DNA from: an uncultured Roseburia sp.
GTDB lineage: Bacteria > Bacillota > Clostridia > Lachnospirales > Lachnospiraceae
Assembly: GCA_947649645.1 (NCBI GenBank)
Contig: CANSSP010000022.1
Span: 1 to 50,483, forward strand
DNA length: 50,483 nucleotides
Direction: 5' to 3'
Each line of letters starts with the position of its first letter. Positions within the stretch are counted from its first letter, which is position 1. The notes under the pieces are model-generated. The model was not told the DNA's origin and did not search any database. It saw only the letters and a program-made list of their open reading frames with translations. This document shows positions 16,966 through 27,165 of the stretch, in pieces. The position numbers were made by a program, and so were the translations under genes.

Positions 16966-17859
16966 ATGGATCATTTAGAAGAACTGGAAGCGGAGGCAAT
17001 CTATATTATGCGGGAAGTGGCTGCGGAGTGTGAAAAACCCGTCATGCTGTATTCCATCGGCAAGGATTCCTCTGTGATGCTGCATCTTGCCCTTAAGGCG
17101 TTTTATCCGGAGAAGCCGCCTTTCCCGTTTCTGCACGTCAACACGACATGGAAATTTAAGGAGATGATTGCGTTTCGGGATGAGACGGCAGCGCGGCTCG
17201 GCATAGAGCTGCTGGAATATATCAATGAGGACGGTGTGAGGCAGGGAATCAATCCCTTTGATCATGGCAGCGCGTATACGGATGTCATGAAGACACAGGC
17301 GCTTCGGCAGGCGCTTGACCGGTATGGGTTTACGGCAGCTTTCGGAGGAGGCAGACGTGACGAGGAAAAATCACGGGCAAAAGAGCGCATATTTTCGTTT
17401 CGCAATGAGAACCATGCCTGGGATCCGAAAAATCAGAGACCGGAAATGTGGAAGCTTTTTAATACACAGATTCAGAAAGGGGAGAGCATACGTGTATTTC
17501 CGCTTTCGAACTGGACGGAGGCAGATATCTGGCAGTATATCAGACGGGAGGACATACCGATTGTCTCCCTCTATTACGCAAAGCCAAGACCGGTTGTCAG
17601 CCGCAATGGAAATCTGATTATGGTTGACGATGAGAGAATGCGTCTGCTGCCGGGCGAGAAGGTGGAGACGAAGATGGTACGTTTCCGGACGCTGGGCTGC
17701 TATCCGCTGACAGGAGGAGTCGAATCGGAGGCAGTGACGCTGGATGAGATCGTAAAGGAAACACTGGCGGCTGTGGAATCTGAGCGGACAAGCCGTGTGA
17801 TTGATTCGGACGGCGGTGCGTCAAGTATGGAGAAAAGAAAGCGCGAGGGGTATTTCTAG
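16966..17859 (+). CDS. cysD: Sulfate adenylyltransferase subunit 2
   Basis: A 297-residue PP-loop ATP pyrophosphatase. It forms adenylylsulfate (APS) from ATP and sulfate, with the CysN GTPase providing energy. Seen: [19 protein letters not shown] (PP-loop), [44 protein letters not shown] and LGCYPLTGG. Length fits. GGAGAAAAGAG precedes ATG 16966. The stop codon is one base before the cysN start, so the pair is translationally coupled. Confidence 0.96.
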   Translation: MDHLEELEAEAIYIMREVAAECEKPVMLYSIGKDSSVMLHLALKAFYPEKPPFPFLHVNTTWKFKEMIAFRDETAARLGIELLEYINEDGVRQGINPFDHGSAYTDVMKTQALRQALDRYGFTAAFGGGRRDEEKSRAKERIFSFRNENHAWDPKNQRPEMWKLFNTQIQKGESIRVFPLSNWTEADIWQYIRREDIPIVSLYYAKPRPVVSRNGNLIMVDDERMRLLPGEKVETKMVRFRTLGCYPLTGGVESEAVTLDEIVKETLAAVESERTSRVIDSDGGASSMEKRKREGYF

Positions 17860-17860
17860 G

Positions 17861-19698
17861 ATGAGAGATGATTTGCTGAAGTTTATAACATGCGGGAGCG
17901 TGGATGACGGAAAATCTACACTGATCGGACATATGCTTTATGATGCGAAGCTGATTTTTGCAGATCAGAAAAGAGCGCTGGAACTGGATTCCAGGGCGGG
18001 GCGGCAGATGGAAAGATCGATTACTCGCTGCTGCTCGACGGTCTTATGGCGGAGCGGGAGCAGGGAATCACAATAGATGTTGCATATCGGTATTTTAAGA
18101 CCGGGAAAAGAAGTTTTATTGTGGCGGATACGCCGGGGCATGAAGAATATACCCGCAATATGGCGGTCGGCGCGTCTTTCGCCGAGCTCGCCGTGATTCT
18201 GGTGGACGCTACCCACGGGGTTCTGATTCAGACGAAGCGGCATGCGAGAATCTGTGCGCTGATGGGAATCCGGTCGTTTGTTTTTGCGGTAAATAAAATG
18301 GATCTTGTGCATTACAGTGAGCAGCGATTTGCAAAGATCGAGAAAGATATTCGTATCCTGATGGCTGAGTTTGATGCAGTCCGCGTGCAGATCATCCCGG
18401 TTTCCGCGACGGAGGGAGACAATATCACTGCAAGATCGAAGCGCATGCAGTGGTACAAAGGAGCGTGTCTGCTTGCATATTTGGAGACGGCAGATGTGAT
18501 TAAGGATAAAGGAAGCGAAGGTTTTTTGATGGCCGTTCAGCGTGTCTGCCGTCCGAACCATGCATTTCGCGGATTCCAGGGCCAGCCTGCATCCGGCGGT
18601 ATCGCGGTCGGAGACACGGTGAGAGTGTATCCGAGTAAAGAGACGGCTGCTGTTGCAGAGATACTGGTCGGGGATAAGCGGGTCAGTTCATGTGAAGCGG
18701 GCCAGCCTGTCACACTATGTCTGGACCGGGAAATCGATGTGTCAAGAGGATGTGTGCTGGAAAGGGAGAGCACGGTAAAAACGGGGGCCATGCTGGCGGT
18801 TTCCGTTTTGTGGATGGATGATAAAAGCCTGGCTCCTGGAAGAAATTTTCTGATGAAACTGGGAACGCAGACCGTTCCGGCTACGATTTTAAACATTAAA
18901 TACAAAGTTGATATCAACACGGGCGCGGAAGTATTTGCGGAGATGATATATAAAAACGAGATTGCTTTTTGTGAGATTGCACTGGGAAGCAAGATTGTGT
19001 ACGACACATTTGAAAACAGCAGGGAGCTTGGATCGCTGATCCTGATTGACAGGATCACGAATATGACTTCGGCGTGCGGGATTGTGGAGCATGCGCTGCT
19101 GCGGGAAAATAATCTGACCTGGCAGGATACGGACGTCACGCGGGCGCTGCGCGAGACACAGCTCGGGCAGAAAGCGTTTACAGTGTGGATGACGGGCTTA
19201 TCCGGCGCCGGAAAATCGGCCCTTGCCAACGAGCTGGAGAAACGGTTGTTTTCCATGGGCAGACATACGATGCTTTTAGACGGCGACAATGTGCGTCTGG
19301 GTCTGAATAAGGATCTGGGATTTGAGGAGAAGGACCGTATTGAAAATATCCGCCGGATTGCTGAAGTGGCGAGACTGATGAATGACGCGGGGCTGATTGT
19401 GCTGACTGCGTTTATATCTCCGTTCTGTCTGGACCGGAGGATGGCACGTGAAATCATCGGTACAGAGTTTACCGAGGTCTATGTCAGCACGCCGCTTGCG
19501 GAGTGTGAAAGACGCGATGTCAAGGGGCTATATAAAGCGGCGAGGGCCGGGAAGATTGCACAGTTTACAGGCGTTTCAAGTGTTTATGAGGTGCCGGAGC
19601 ATCCGGAAGTCGTCATTGACACAACCGGGCGCAGTGTGGAAGAATGTGTGGATGAAATTATGACGGAGTTAAAGAAATCCGGCCTGTTACCTTCCTGA
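17861..19698 (+). pseudogene. cysNC: Sulfate adenylyltransferase subunit 1 / APS kinase fusion (cysN-cysC) with a frameshift near 18006
   Basis: The gene begins ATG 17861 with GTPase motif GSVDDGKST and reads to [11 protein letters not shown]. It then must shift to the next frame, where [20 protein letters not shown] and [10 protein letters not shown] continue, followed by DTPGHEEYTRN and NKMDL. One base seems to be missing at 18004-18008; CAGGATGG instead of CAGATGG would restore it. The C-terminal 200 residues are adenylylsulfate kinase (GLSGAGKSALANE, LLDGDNVRLGLNKDLGF, FISPF). The intact product would be about 612 residues, a NodQ-like bifunctional enzyme making PAPS from APS. As it stands, the frame starting at ATG 18046 lacks the P-loop, although APS kinase might still be made. 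Confidence 0.85.
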
Positions 19699-19733
19699 TC
19701 TTATAAGAAAATAGAATGATAGTTGCTTTTTAT

Positions 19734-19763
19734 ATTAGTATTACTAATAAGATGGATTATAAT
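19734..19763 (+). promoter_or_regulatory. Predicted purM promoter overlapped by a palindrome
   Basis: -35 TTAGTA (19735-19740), 17-nt spacer, -10 TATAAT (19758-19763). The -35 lies inside the perfect inverted repeat ATTAGTA-T-TACTAAT (19734-19748), a possible operator. A second candidate (TTGGAA, 18 nt, TATACT) follows closely. No purine riboswitch is seen. Confidence 0.45.
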
Positions 19764-19850
19764 ATATAATTGGAAAACATCTGTGATTCCATATATACTA
19801 GTAGATGTTAAGGCGCAACAGGAAGCTTTCGTTTTTAGGAGGAATCGCAG

Positions 19851-20876
19851 ATGGATTATAAAAATTCCGGTGTGGATATTGAAGCTGGGTACAGAGCAGT
19901 CGAACTGATGAAGAAGCATGTACAGACAACCATGCGGCCCGAGGTGCTGACCGGTCTCGGAGGATTTTCGGGGGCATTTTCCATGACGGCGTTTCAAAAG
20001 ATGGAAAAGCCGACGCTGGTATCGGGAACAGACGGGGTCGGAACCAAGCTGAAGCTGGCATTTCTTTTGGACAGGCATGATACGGTGGGCATAGACTGTG
20101 TCGCCATGTGCGTCAACGATATCGCATGTGCCGGCGGGGAGCCGCTGTTTTTTCTGGACTATATTGCGTGCGGAAAGAATTATCCGGAAAAGATTGCGTC
20201 CATTGTCGGCGGTGTCGCGGAGGGCTGCAGGCAGTCGGGCGCTGCGCTGATAGGCGGGGAAACGGCGGAGATGCCGGGTTTTTACCCCGAAGACGAATAT
20301 GATCTTGCCGGTTTTGCCGTGGGAGTTGTGGATGAGAAGGATATCGTCACCGGAGCAGGGCTTGTACAGGGTGATGTCCTGATCGGACTGGCATCTTCCG
20401 GCGTACATTCCAACGGTTTTTCACTGGTACGGAAGATTTTTCCGATGGAGCGGGCGGTGCTGGATACGTATCATGAAGCGCTTGGAAAGACGCTCGGCGA
20501 GACGCTTCTTGCTCCCACGAAGATTTATGTCGGCGCGCTTCGCGCTGTCAGGGAAGCGGGAGCAGAGATCAAGGCCTGCAGTCATATTACGGGCGGCGGA
20601 TTTTATGAAAACGTACCGCGCATGCTTCCGGAGGGACGGCATGCACGGATCCGCAAAGACAGCTATGAAGTGCCCGCTATTTTTGGTATGCTTGCAAAGG
20701 ACGGCGGGGTCGACGAGAAAATCATGTACAATACTTACAATATGGGAATCGGCATGGTGTTTGCCGTGGACGCCGGAGATGTGTCAAAGGCCATGGAGGC
20801 TGTGAAGGCGGCCGGGGAGACGCCGTATGTTATCGGTGAGATCAGAGACGGAGAAAAAGGAGTGACCTTATGTTAA
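19851..20876 (+). CDS. purM: Phosphoribosylformylglycinamidine cyclo-ligase (AIR synthetase)
   Basis: A 341-residue enzyme closing the imidazole ring to form AIR with ATP. Typical PurM features: [81 protein letters not shown] and [21 protein letters not shown] precedes ATG 19851. It overlaps purN by 7 nt, so the purM-purN-purD genes form an operon. Confidence 0.97.
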   Translation: MDYKNSGVDIEAGYRAVELMKKHVQTTMRPEVLTGLGGFSGAFSMTAFQKMEKPTLVSGTDGVGTKLKLAFLLDRHDTVGIDCVAMCVNDIACAGGEPLFFLDYIACGKNYPEKIASIVGGVAEGCRQSGAALIGGETAEMPGFYPEDEYDLAGFAVGVVDEKDIVTGAGLVQGDVLIGLASSGVHSNGFSLVRKIFPMERAVLDTYHEALGKTLGETLLAPTKIYVGALRAVREAGAEIKACSHITGGGFYENVPRMLPEGRHARIRKDSYEVPAIFGMLAKDGGVDEKIMYNTYNMGIGMVFAVDAGDVSKAMEAVKAAGETPYVIGEIRDGEKGVTLC

Positions 20877-21502
20877 GGCTTGCGGTGCTCGTGTCGGGAG
20901 GCGGAACGAATTTACAGGCATTGATAGACGCAATCGGGCGCGGGGCAGTCACAAACGCGGAGATCTCCGTTGTAATCAGCAACAACAAAAATGCGTATGC
21001 TTTAGAGCGGGCAAGGGAGCATGGAATTCGTGCGCTGTGTATCTCCCCGAAGCAGTATGAGAGCAGGGAACTGTTTAACGAAGCGCTTCTCACGCAGCTT
21101 GAAGTGTGTCAGGTGGATCTGGTGGTGCTTGCAGGATTTCTGGTGGTGCTTCCGGAGGCGCTGATCCGGCGATACGCGGACCGTATTATCAATATCCACC
21201 CGTCTCTGATTCCTTCCTTTTGCGGAACCGGATATTATGGACTTAAAGTGCATGAGGCCGCGCTGGCCCGCGGTGTGTGCGTGACAGGGGCAACGGTGCA
21301 CTTTGTGGATGAGGGGACCGATACGGGGCCGATACTTCTGCAGCAGGCCGTAAAGGTACGGCCGGATGACACGCCGGAGACGCTTCAGAGGCGTGTGATG
21401 GAGGAGGCGGAGTGGATACTTCTGCCGCAGGCAGTTGACCTGATTGCAAACGGAAAAGTGTCTGTGGAGAACGGACATGTGAGAATTGCGTGTGAGGAAT
21501 GA
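20870..21502 (+). CDS. purN: Phosphoribosylglycinamide formyltransferase
   Basis: A 210-residue folate-dependent enzyme adding the formyl group to GAR. Motifs: [51 protein letters not shown] and [17 protein letters not shown] (active-site His and Asp). It starts inside the end of purM. The next gene begins 58 nt after its stop. Confidence 0.97.
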   Translation: MLRLAVLVSGGGTNLQALIDAIGRGAVTNAEISVVISNNKNAYALERAREHGIRALCISPKQYESRELFNEALLTQLEVCQVDLVVLAGFLVVLPEALIRRYADRIINIHPSLIPSFCGTGYYGLKVHEAALARGVCVTGATVHFVDEGTDTGPILLQQAVKVRPDDTPETLQRRVMEEAEWILLPQAVDLIANGKVSVENGHVRIACEE

Positions 21503-21560
21503 AATGCAATTGCGTATGAATCAGTGTGTACAAGAGCACAGACAGATGGAGGGATCTGAC

Positions 21561-22847
21561 ATGAAAGTCTTGATCGTGGGAAGCGGCGGGCGTGAGCATG
21601 CCATCGCCGCGAGTGTGGCAAAGAGTCCGCGGGTGGACAGGATCTACTGCGCGCCCGGAAATGCCGGCATTGCGTCGCTTGCGGAATGTGTGCCGATCGG
21701 TGCGATGGAATTTGATAAGCTGGTATCTTTTGCAAAAGAAAATGCGGTTGATTTTACAATTATCGGAATGGACGACCCGCTGGTGGGCGGTATTGTGGAC
21801 GTATTTGAAGCGGCGGGGCTTAAGGTGTTCGGCCCGCGCAGGTCGGCTGCCATCCTTGAAGGGTCAAAGGCATTTTCCAAAGATCTGATGAAAAAATACC
21901 ATATCCCGACTGCGTCATATGAGAAATTCACATCGCCGGAGGAAGCGCTTGCTTATCTTAAGACGGCCAAAATGCCGATCGTTCTTAAGGCGGACGGACT
22001 CGCGCTGGGGAAAGGTGTTCTGATCTGCAATACGCTGGAAGAGGCGAGAGCGGGCGTTAAAGAGATCATGGAAGACAAGAAATTCGGAACGGCCGGGAAT
22101 ACGATGGTGATTGAGGAGTTTATGACAGGCCGTGAGGTATCGGTTCTTTCTTTTGTGGACGGAAAGACGATACGGATTATGTCCTCTGCGCAGGACCATA
22201 AGCGTGCAAAAGACGGAGATCAGGGGCTGAATACCGGGGGAATGGGTAATTTTTCGCCGAGTCCGTTTTACACAAAAGAAATCGACGCGTTCTGCCGTGA
22301 GAAAATATATCAGCCCACCGTGGACGCAATGGCCGCAGAGGGAAGACCGTTTACCGGTGTTATTTTCTTTGGTCTGATGCTGACGGAAAATGGCCCGAAG
22401 GTGCTCGAATACAATGCCCGCTTTGGAGATCCGGAGGCGCAGGTTGTGCTGCCGCGGATGAAAAATGATATCATCGATGTGATGGAGGCGTGTGTGGAAG
22501 GCAGACTGGACGAGGTCGATCTGCAGTTTGAGGATAACGCGGCGGTCTGCGTTGTGCTTGCGTCCGACGGATACCCGGTGGCATATGAAAAAGGGTTTCC
22601 AATTACCGGTCTGGAAAAGTTTGACGGGAAAGACGACTATTTCTGTTTTCATGCGGGAACCTGCTTTGACGCGACTGGATCGATTGTCACGAACGGCGGA
22701 CGTGTGCTGGGCGTCACGGCGACGGGGAAAGATTTAAAAGAGGCCAGAGACAAAGCTTATACGGCAACGGGCTGGGTGGAATTTTCGAACAAATATATGC
22801 GCAACGATATCGGAAATGCGATTGCGGCATCGGGTGAATCTGACTGA
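21561..22847 (+). CDS. purD: Phosphoribosylamine-glycine ligase
   Basis: A 428-residue ATP-grasp enzyme joining glycine to phosphoribosylamine to give GAR. Seen: MKVLIVGSGGREHAIA, IIGMDDPLVGGIVD, GPRRSAAILEGSKAFSKDLM, VLKADGLALGKGVLI, STAQDHKR-type loop (SSAQDHKRAKDGDQG) and YNARFGDPEAQVVLPR. GGAGGG precedes ATG 21561; in-frame codons upstream to 21486 look untranslated. It is the last gene of the purMND operon and is followed by a terminator. Confidence 0.97.
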   Translation: MKVLIVGSGGREHAIAASVAKSPRVDRIYCAPGNAGIASLAECVPIGAMEFDKLVSFAKENAVDFTIIGMDDPLVGGIVDVFEAAGLKVFGPRRSAAILEGSKAFSKDLMKKYHIPTASYEKFTSPEEALAYLKTAKMPIVLKADGLALGKGVLICNTLEEARAGVKEIMEDKKFGTAGNTMVIEEFMTGREVSVLSFVDGKTIRIMSSAQDHKRAKDGDQGLNTGGMGNFSPSPFYTKEIDAFCREKIYQPTVDAMAAEGRPFTGVIFFGLMLTENGPKVLEYNARFGDPEAQVVLPRMKNDIIDVMEACVEGRLDEVDLQFEDNAAVCVVLASDGYPVAYEKGFPITGLEKFDGKDDYFCFHAGTCFDATGSIVTNGGRVLGVTATGKDLKEARDKAYTATGWVEFSNKYMRNDIGNAIAASGESD

Positions 22848-22858
22848 GACTGATAAAA

Positions 22859-22886
22859 CCGTCACCGGAAAGGTGGCGGTTTTTCA
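22859..22886 (+). terminator. Rho-independent terminator of purMND
   Basis: A 10-bp stem AACCGTCACC / GGTGGCGGTT (one T-G pair) with a GGAAA loop, followed by TTTTT. Confidence 0.85.
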
Positions 22887-22945
22887 TTTTACTGGAAAGA
22901 CATTGCTGCGCGGAGGCTCTGGCAGATGAGGAAACGAGGATAAAG

Positions 22946-23416
22946 ATGAAACTTACGACATTGTGTTATATTGAACAGGACGGCCGGTATCTGATGCTCC
23001 ACCGGATAAAAAAAGAAAATGATCTCAACCAGGACAAGTGGATAGGCGTGGGCGGAAAATTTGAGCCGGGGGAATCCCCCGAAGAATGTCTGCTGCGTGA
23101 GGTGAGGGAGGAAACAGGTCTTACACTTTTGGAATATCGTTTCCGTGGAATAGTAACGTTTATCTCCGATGAAGCAGAGACGGAATATATGCACCTGTTT
23201 ACGGCGGAGCGGTTTACAGGCAGGCTTACCGGCTGTAATGAGGGGGAACTGGTATGGGTGCCAAAGAAAGAGATAAAAAAATTGAAGCTCTGGGAGGGAG
23301 ATCTTATTTTTTTCCGGCTGCTGGAAGAGGAGAATGGATTTTTCTCTTTGAAGCTCCGGTATGAAAAAGAGAGACTGGCGGAGGCCATGACGAAGATTTA
23401 TGACAGGCCACGATAA
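22946..23416 (+). CDS. NUDIX hydrolase, MutT-like
   Basis: A 156-residue protein with a full Nudix box: GKFEPGESPEECLLREVREE then TG. The opening MKLTTLCYIEQDGRYLMLHR and the KWIGVGGKFEPGE segment resemble the 8-oxo-dGTP pyrophosphatase subgroup in Firmicutes. The substrate is inferred, not proved. The plus-strand gene stands alone between the purMND terminator and the tig promoter. Confidence 0.9.
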   Translation: MKLTTLCYIEQDGRYLMLHRIKKENDLNQDKWIGVGGKFEPGESPEECLLREVREETGLTLLEYRFRGIVTFISDEAETEYMHLFTAERFTGRLTGCNEGELVWVPKKEIKKLKLWEGDLIFFRLLEEENGFFSLKLRYEKERLAEAMTKIYDRPR

Positions 23417-23431
23417 ATTTGTAAAAAAAGC

Positions 23432-23460
23432 TGGTATTTTTTATGACACTGTGCTATAAT
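23432..23460 (+). promoter_or_regulatory. Predicted promoter of tig
   Basis: -10 TATAAT at 23455-23460, with only a weak -35 (TGGTAT, 23432-23437) at 17 nt. The leader to ATG 23644 would be about 175 nt. No heat-shock CIRCE element or CtsR site is recognisable. Confidence 0.45.
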
Positions 23461-23643
23461 CCTAAAATGACTGTGATGGGTCGCAGTGCGCTTATTTTTC
23501 CGGAACATGGAAGAAGAAACAGACTTTGAAGAAAGAAGTGCATTGTTTTTGTGCTATCTGTCTTCGCAGGAGACTGCAAAACGGGCGAAAACGGAAAATG
23601 TACATCGATATTTCATATATATTGAAGGAGGAAAACAGTTAGA

Positions 23644-24969
23644 ATGAGTGTACAGGTAGAGAATTTGGAAAAAAATATGGCAAAGCTCACAATTGAAGTC
23701 CCTGCAGAGGATCTGGAGAAAGCGATTCAGGCTGCTTATATGAAACAAAAGGGAAAGATCAGTCTTCCGGGGTTCCGCAAAGGAAAAGTGCCGCGGCACA
23801 TGGTTGAAAAGATGTATGGCCCGGGAGTTTTTTACGAAGACGCTGCCAATACGCTAATTCAGGAGCATTATCCTGCGGCGGCTGATGAGAGCGGTGTGGA
23901 TATCGTTTCCAGACCTTCCATAGAAGTGGAGCAGATTGAGTCCGGAAAGCCTTTTGTTTTTACCGCAGAGGTAGCAGTGCGGCCGGAAGTGACGCTCGGC
24001 GCATACAAAGGCGTGGAGGTGACGAAAGCAGAGACTGACGTGTCTGACGATGAGATAGAAAAAGAGCTGGAAAAAGAGAGAGAGAACAACGCGCGTATGG
24101 TCACGGTCACGGACAGGCCGGTTCAGACAGGCGATACGGCAGTGATTGATTATGAAGGATTTGTGGACGGCGTGGCATTTGACGGCGGGAAGGCAGAGAA
24201 TCATTCTCTGGAGATTGGTTCACATTCCTTTATCGATACGTTTGAGGATCAGCTTGTCGGAAAAAATACCGGGGATGAGGCAGAGATTTCCGTGACGTTT
24301 CCGGAGGAATATCACGCGGCTGAGCTGGCGGGAAAACCGGCTGTATTCAAGGTAAAGATCCATGAGATCAAAGTAAAAGAGATTCCGGAACTGGACGATG
24401 AGTTTGCACAGGATGTATCAGAGTTTGACACACTGGATGAATACAGGGAAGACGTCAGAAAGCGCTTGACAGAGCGCAGGAAGAATGAAGCAAAGCGGAC
24501 GCAGGAGGATGAGGCGATCCAGAAGATCATTGACACTTCCGTGATGGAGCTTCCGGAAGCGATGATCGACACGCAGTGCGAGAACATGGTTAATGAATTT
24601 GCACAGAGAATTGCACAGAACGGGATTTCAATAGAGCAGTATATGCAGTTTTCCGGCCTGACATTTGATAAATTAAGGGAGCAGGTGCGCCCGGAAGCGG
24701 AGACGCGCATCAAGAGCAGTCTTGTGCTGGAAGAGATCGCCAAAGCAGAGAATTTCGAAATTACGGACGAGGAGATCGAAGCGGAGATCACAAAGATGGC
24801 AGCCGGGTATGGTATGGATGTCGACAAGATGAAAGAGCTTGTGAGTGATAACGATAAAGATGCCATAAAGCGCGACCTGTCCGTGACGAAGGCGGTAGAG
24901 CTGATTATGGACAACGTAGTGGAGGTCGAGAAAGAAACAGAAACCGAAGAGGGAACAGGAGCCGAATAG
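23644..24969 (+). CDS. tig: Trigger factor, ribosome-associated chaperone and prolyl isomerase
   Basis: A 441-residue protein with the three trigger-factor parts: ribosome-binding N-domain (LPGFRKGKVPRHMVEKMYG is the signature loop), FKBP-type isomerase domain (TGDTAVIDYEGFVDGVAFDG, LEIGS, FEDQLVG) and a helical C-domain ending in an acidic tail (VEVEKETETEEGTGAE). Length fits. AAGGAGG lies about 12 nt before ATG 23644. It leads the protease block tig-clpP-clpX-lon, the usual order in Firmicutes. Confidence 0.97.
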   Translation: MSVQVENLEKNMAKLTIEVPAEDLEKAIQAAYMKQKGKISLPGFRKGKVPRHMVEKMYGPGVFYEDAANTLIQEHYPAAADESGVDIVSRPSIEVEQIESGKPFVFTAEVAVRPEVTLGAYKGVEVTKAETDVSDDEIEKELEKERENNARMVTVTDRPVQTGDTAVIDYEGFVDGVAFDGGKAENHSLEIGSHSFIDTFEDQLVGKNTGDEAEISVTFPEEYHAAELAGKPAVFKVKIHEIKVKEIPELDDEFAQDVSEFDTLDEYREDVRKRLTERRKNEAKRTQEDEAIQKIIDTSVMELPEAMIDTQCENMVNEFAQRIAQNGISIEQYMQFSGLTFDKLREQVRPEAETRIKSSLVLEEIAKAENFEITDEEIEAEITKMAAGYGMDVDKMKELVSDNDKDAIKRDLSVTKAVELIMDNVVEVEKETETEEGTGAE

Positions 24970-24997
24970 GTTTCTGTCGGCGGAGCGGAAAGCACAC

Positions 24998-25024
24998 ACA
25001 GACTGGCCCATGCGGCCGGTCTGT
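24998..25024 (+). terminator. Hairpin terminator between tig and clpP
   Basis: An 11-bp stem ACAGACTGGCC / GGCCGGTCTGT (one T-G pair) with loop CATGC, followed by TTTAAGATTTTG. The imperfect T-run suggests partial read-through into clpP. Confidence 0.65.
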
Positions 25025-25139
25025 TTAAGATTTTGCGGTTATGTAAACAGGGCGATGAGTCTGCTGCTCCTTTCATTTATGGCATCGCCGTGAATGAGGG
25101 GGAGATGGGACAGAATAGTGAGAAATGGAGGAGAACAGC

Positions 25140-25736
25140 ATGAGTTTAGTACCTTATGTCGTAGAACAGACCAGCCGGGGAGAGCGCAGTTATGATATCT
25201 ATTCGCGTTTATTAAAAGACAGGATTATTTTTCTCGGTGAGGAGGTCAATGAGGTGACGGCGAGCCTTGTGGTGGCGCAGCTGCTCTTTCTGGAGTCTGA
25301 GGATCCGGGAAAAGACATTCAGCTGTATATCAATTCGCCGGGAGGAATGGTGACGGCCGGACTGGCGATTTACGATACGATGCAGTATATCAAGTGTGAT
25401 GTCTCCACGATCTGTATCGGACTCGCAGCGAGCATGGGCGCTTTTCTGCTTGCGGGCGGCACAAAAGGCAAGCGCTACGCGCTTCCGAACGCGGAGGTTA
25501 TGATACATCAGCCGTCGGGCGGAGCCAGAGGGCAGGCGACAGAGATTCAGATCGCGGCTGAGAATATTTTAAAGACAAAGAAAAAGCTGAACCAGATTCT
25601 TGCGGAGAATACAGGGAAGCCGATTGAAGTAGTTGCGGCGGATACGGAACGGGATTATTATATGTCCGCGGAAGAGGCAAAAGAATACGGTCTGATTGAC
25701 GATGTGATCACTCGAAAGGCAAAAGAAGAGGCATAA
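25140..25736 (+). CDS. clpP: ATP-dependent Clp protease proteolytic subunit
   Basis: A 198-residue serine protease subunit with the exact triad S98 ([11 protein letters not shown]), H123 ([10 protein letters not shown]) and D172 ([12 protein letters not shown]). It assembles as a 14-subunit barrel that receives substrates from ClpX (next gene). GGAGGAG precedes ATG 25140; an in-frame ATG five codons earlier overlaps that site. Confidence 0.98.
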   Translation: MSLVPYVVEQTSRGERSYDIYSRLLKDRIIFLGEEVNEVTASLVVAQLLFLESEDPGKDIQLYINSPGGMVTAGLAIYDTMQYIKCDVSTICIGLAASMGAFLLAGGTKGKRYALPNAEVMIHQPSGGARGQATEIQIAAENILKTKKKLNQILAENTGKPIEVVAADTERDYYMSAEEAKEYGLIDDVITRKAKEEA

Positions 25737-25899
25737 TAACTGGCACAAGGTCAACAACCCCGCAGCGGAATGACGGGGCATCAAACTTGATACGCAGCAG
25801 GGCTGCGGGGAATCGACCCTCGCGGCATTCGCCAGATGTGCATGCGGTATGTACGTCTGGCCCATTGCTCGCGGGAATAAAACATGGAGAGCGACAATC
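25737..25899 (+). other. clpP-clpX spacer with several inverted repeats
   Basis: The 163-nt spacer is rich in possible structure: CCCCGCAGC (25757-25765) can pair with GCTGCGGGG (25802-25810). A second hairpin has arms CCAGATGTGCAT and ATGTACGTCTGG with two mismatches (about 25831-25860). No T-run follows, so a terminator is unlikely. An RNA processing or stability element is possible. Confidence 0.35.
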
Positions 25900-27162
25900 A
25901 TGGCAGTAAGAAATGAGGAAAGAATCCGCTGTTCATTTTGCGGAAAGCCGCAGGAACAGGCACGGAAACTGATAGCAGGACCCAATGGAGCGTATATCTG
26001 TGATGAATGTGTGGATATCTGTTCGGAAATCATTGAGGAAGAGCTGGCGGAAGAAGAATTTTCCGAGACAGCGGCAGACAGTTCCGAACAGATCAATCTC
26101 TTAAAACCGGAAGAGCTCAAAAAGTTTCTGGATGAATATGTGATCGGGCAGGATCAGGCCAAAAAAGTATTATCGGTTGCCGTTTACAATCACTATAAAA
26201 GAATCATGGCGGGAGCCGATCTGGGAGTGGAGCTGCAGAAGAGCAATGTTCTGATGCTTGGTCCGACGGGGTCCGGCAAAACCCTTCTGGCGCAGACGCT
26301 GGCCCGTATACTGAACGTGCCCTTTGCAATTGCGGACGCGACGACGCTGACGGAAGCGGGGTATGTCGGAGAGGACGTCGAAAATATTCTTCTGAAGCTG
26401 ATTCAGGCGGCAGATCACAATATCGAGCGCGCGCAGCACGGGATTATTTATATTGATGAGATCGACAAAATTTCCAAGAAATCCGAAAATGTCTCGATTA
26501 CCAGGGATGTTTCCGGAGAGGGTGTACAGCAGGCCCTGTTGAAGATTCTGGAGGGAACGATTGCGTCGGTGCCGCCGCAGGGGGGAAGAAAACATCCGCA
26601 GCAGGAGCTTTTGCAGATTGACACGACAAATATTCTGTTTATCTGCGGAGGGGCATTTGATGGCCTTGAGAAGATTATCGAGACGCGGATGGATCAGAAG
26701 GCGATTGGTTTTAATGCCGATATCAAGACAAAGAGCGAATACAATATCGGGGATGTGTTAAAGCATGCGCTGCCGCAGGATTTTGTGAAATTTGGACTGA
26801 TACCGGAATTTATAGGCCGTGTGCCGGTGACGGTTTCGCTGGATATGCTTGACCGGTCCGCGCTGCTTCAGATTCTCAAGGAGCCAAAAAATGCGCTGAC
26901 AAAACAGTATCAGAAGCTGTTTGAGCTGGACGGCGTGGATCTTACGTTTGACCGCGAGGCACTGGAGGCGATTGCAGACAACGCGCTCGAGCGCAAGACA
27001 GGCGCAAGGGGACTGCGTGCGATTATGGAGTCTGTGACGCTTGACATGATGTACCATATTCCGTCGGAGGAGAGTATCAAGAGCTGCCGCATCACAAAGG
27101 AGATGGTGGATGATGCGCTTGCGGTACAGAAGCAGGGGCTTAAGAAAGTCGAAGGAAAATAG
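25900..27162 (+). CDS. clpX: ATP-dependent Clp protease ATP-binding subunit
   Basis: A 420-residue AAA+ unfoldase. The N-terminal zinc domain has C11, C14, C34 and C37. The ATPase has Walker [13 protein letters not shown], Walker [10 protein letters not shown], sensor 2 in [10 protein letters not shown], and the ClpP-contact loop IGF (KAIGFNA). Length fits. GGAGAG precedes ATG 25900. It delivers tagged or misfolded proteins to ClpP. Confidence 0.98.
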   Translation: MAVRNEERIRCSFCGKPQEQARKLIAGPNGAYICDECVDICSEIIEEELAEEEFSETAADSSEQINLLKPEELKKFLDEYVIGQDQAKKVLSVAVYNHYKRIMAGADLGVELQKSNVLMLGPTGSGKTLLAQTLARILNVPFAIADATTLTEAGYVGEDVENILLKLIQAADHNIERAQHGIIYIDEIDKISKKSENVSITRDVSGEGVQQALLKILEGTIASVPPQGGRKHPQQELLQIDTTNILFICGGAFDGLEKIIETRMDQKAIGFNADIKTKSEYNIGDVLKHALPQDFVKFGLIPEFIGRVPVTVSLDMLDRSALLQILKEPKNALTKQYQKLFELDGVDLTFDREALEAIADNALERKTGARGLRAIMESVTLDMMYHIPSEESIKSCRITKEMVDDALAVQKQGLKKVEGK

Positions 27163-27165
27163 AGA

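Noticed and set aside
17990..18070. A programmed ribosomal frameshift in cysNC
   Set aside because: No slippery heptamer or downstream stem is seen at the junction, so decay or a read error is more likely.
18537..19457. A 306-codon minus-strand frame opposite cysNC
   Set aside because: Composition is that of a shadow of a real gene, with no motif; the plus-strand CysN/CysC motifs are clear.
19699..19850. A purine riboswitch before purM
   Set aside because: The conserved loop and junction bases of the purine aptamer are absent.
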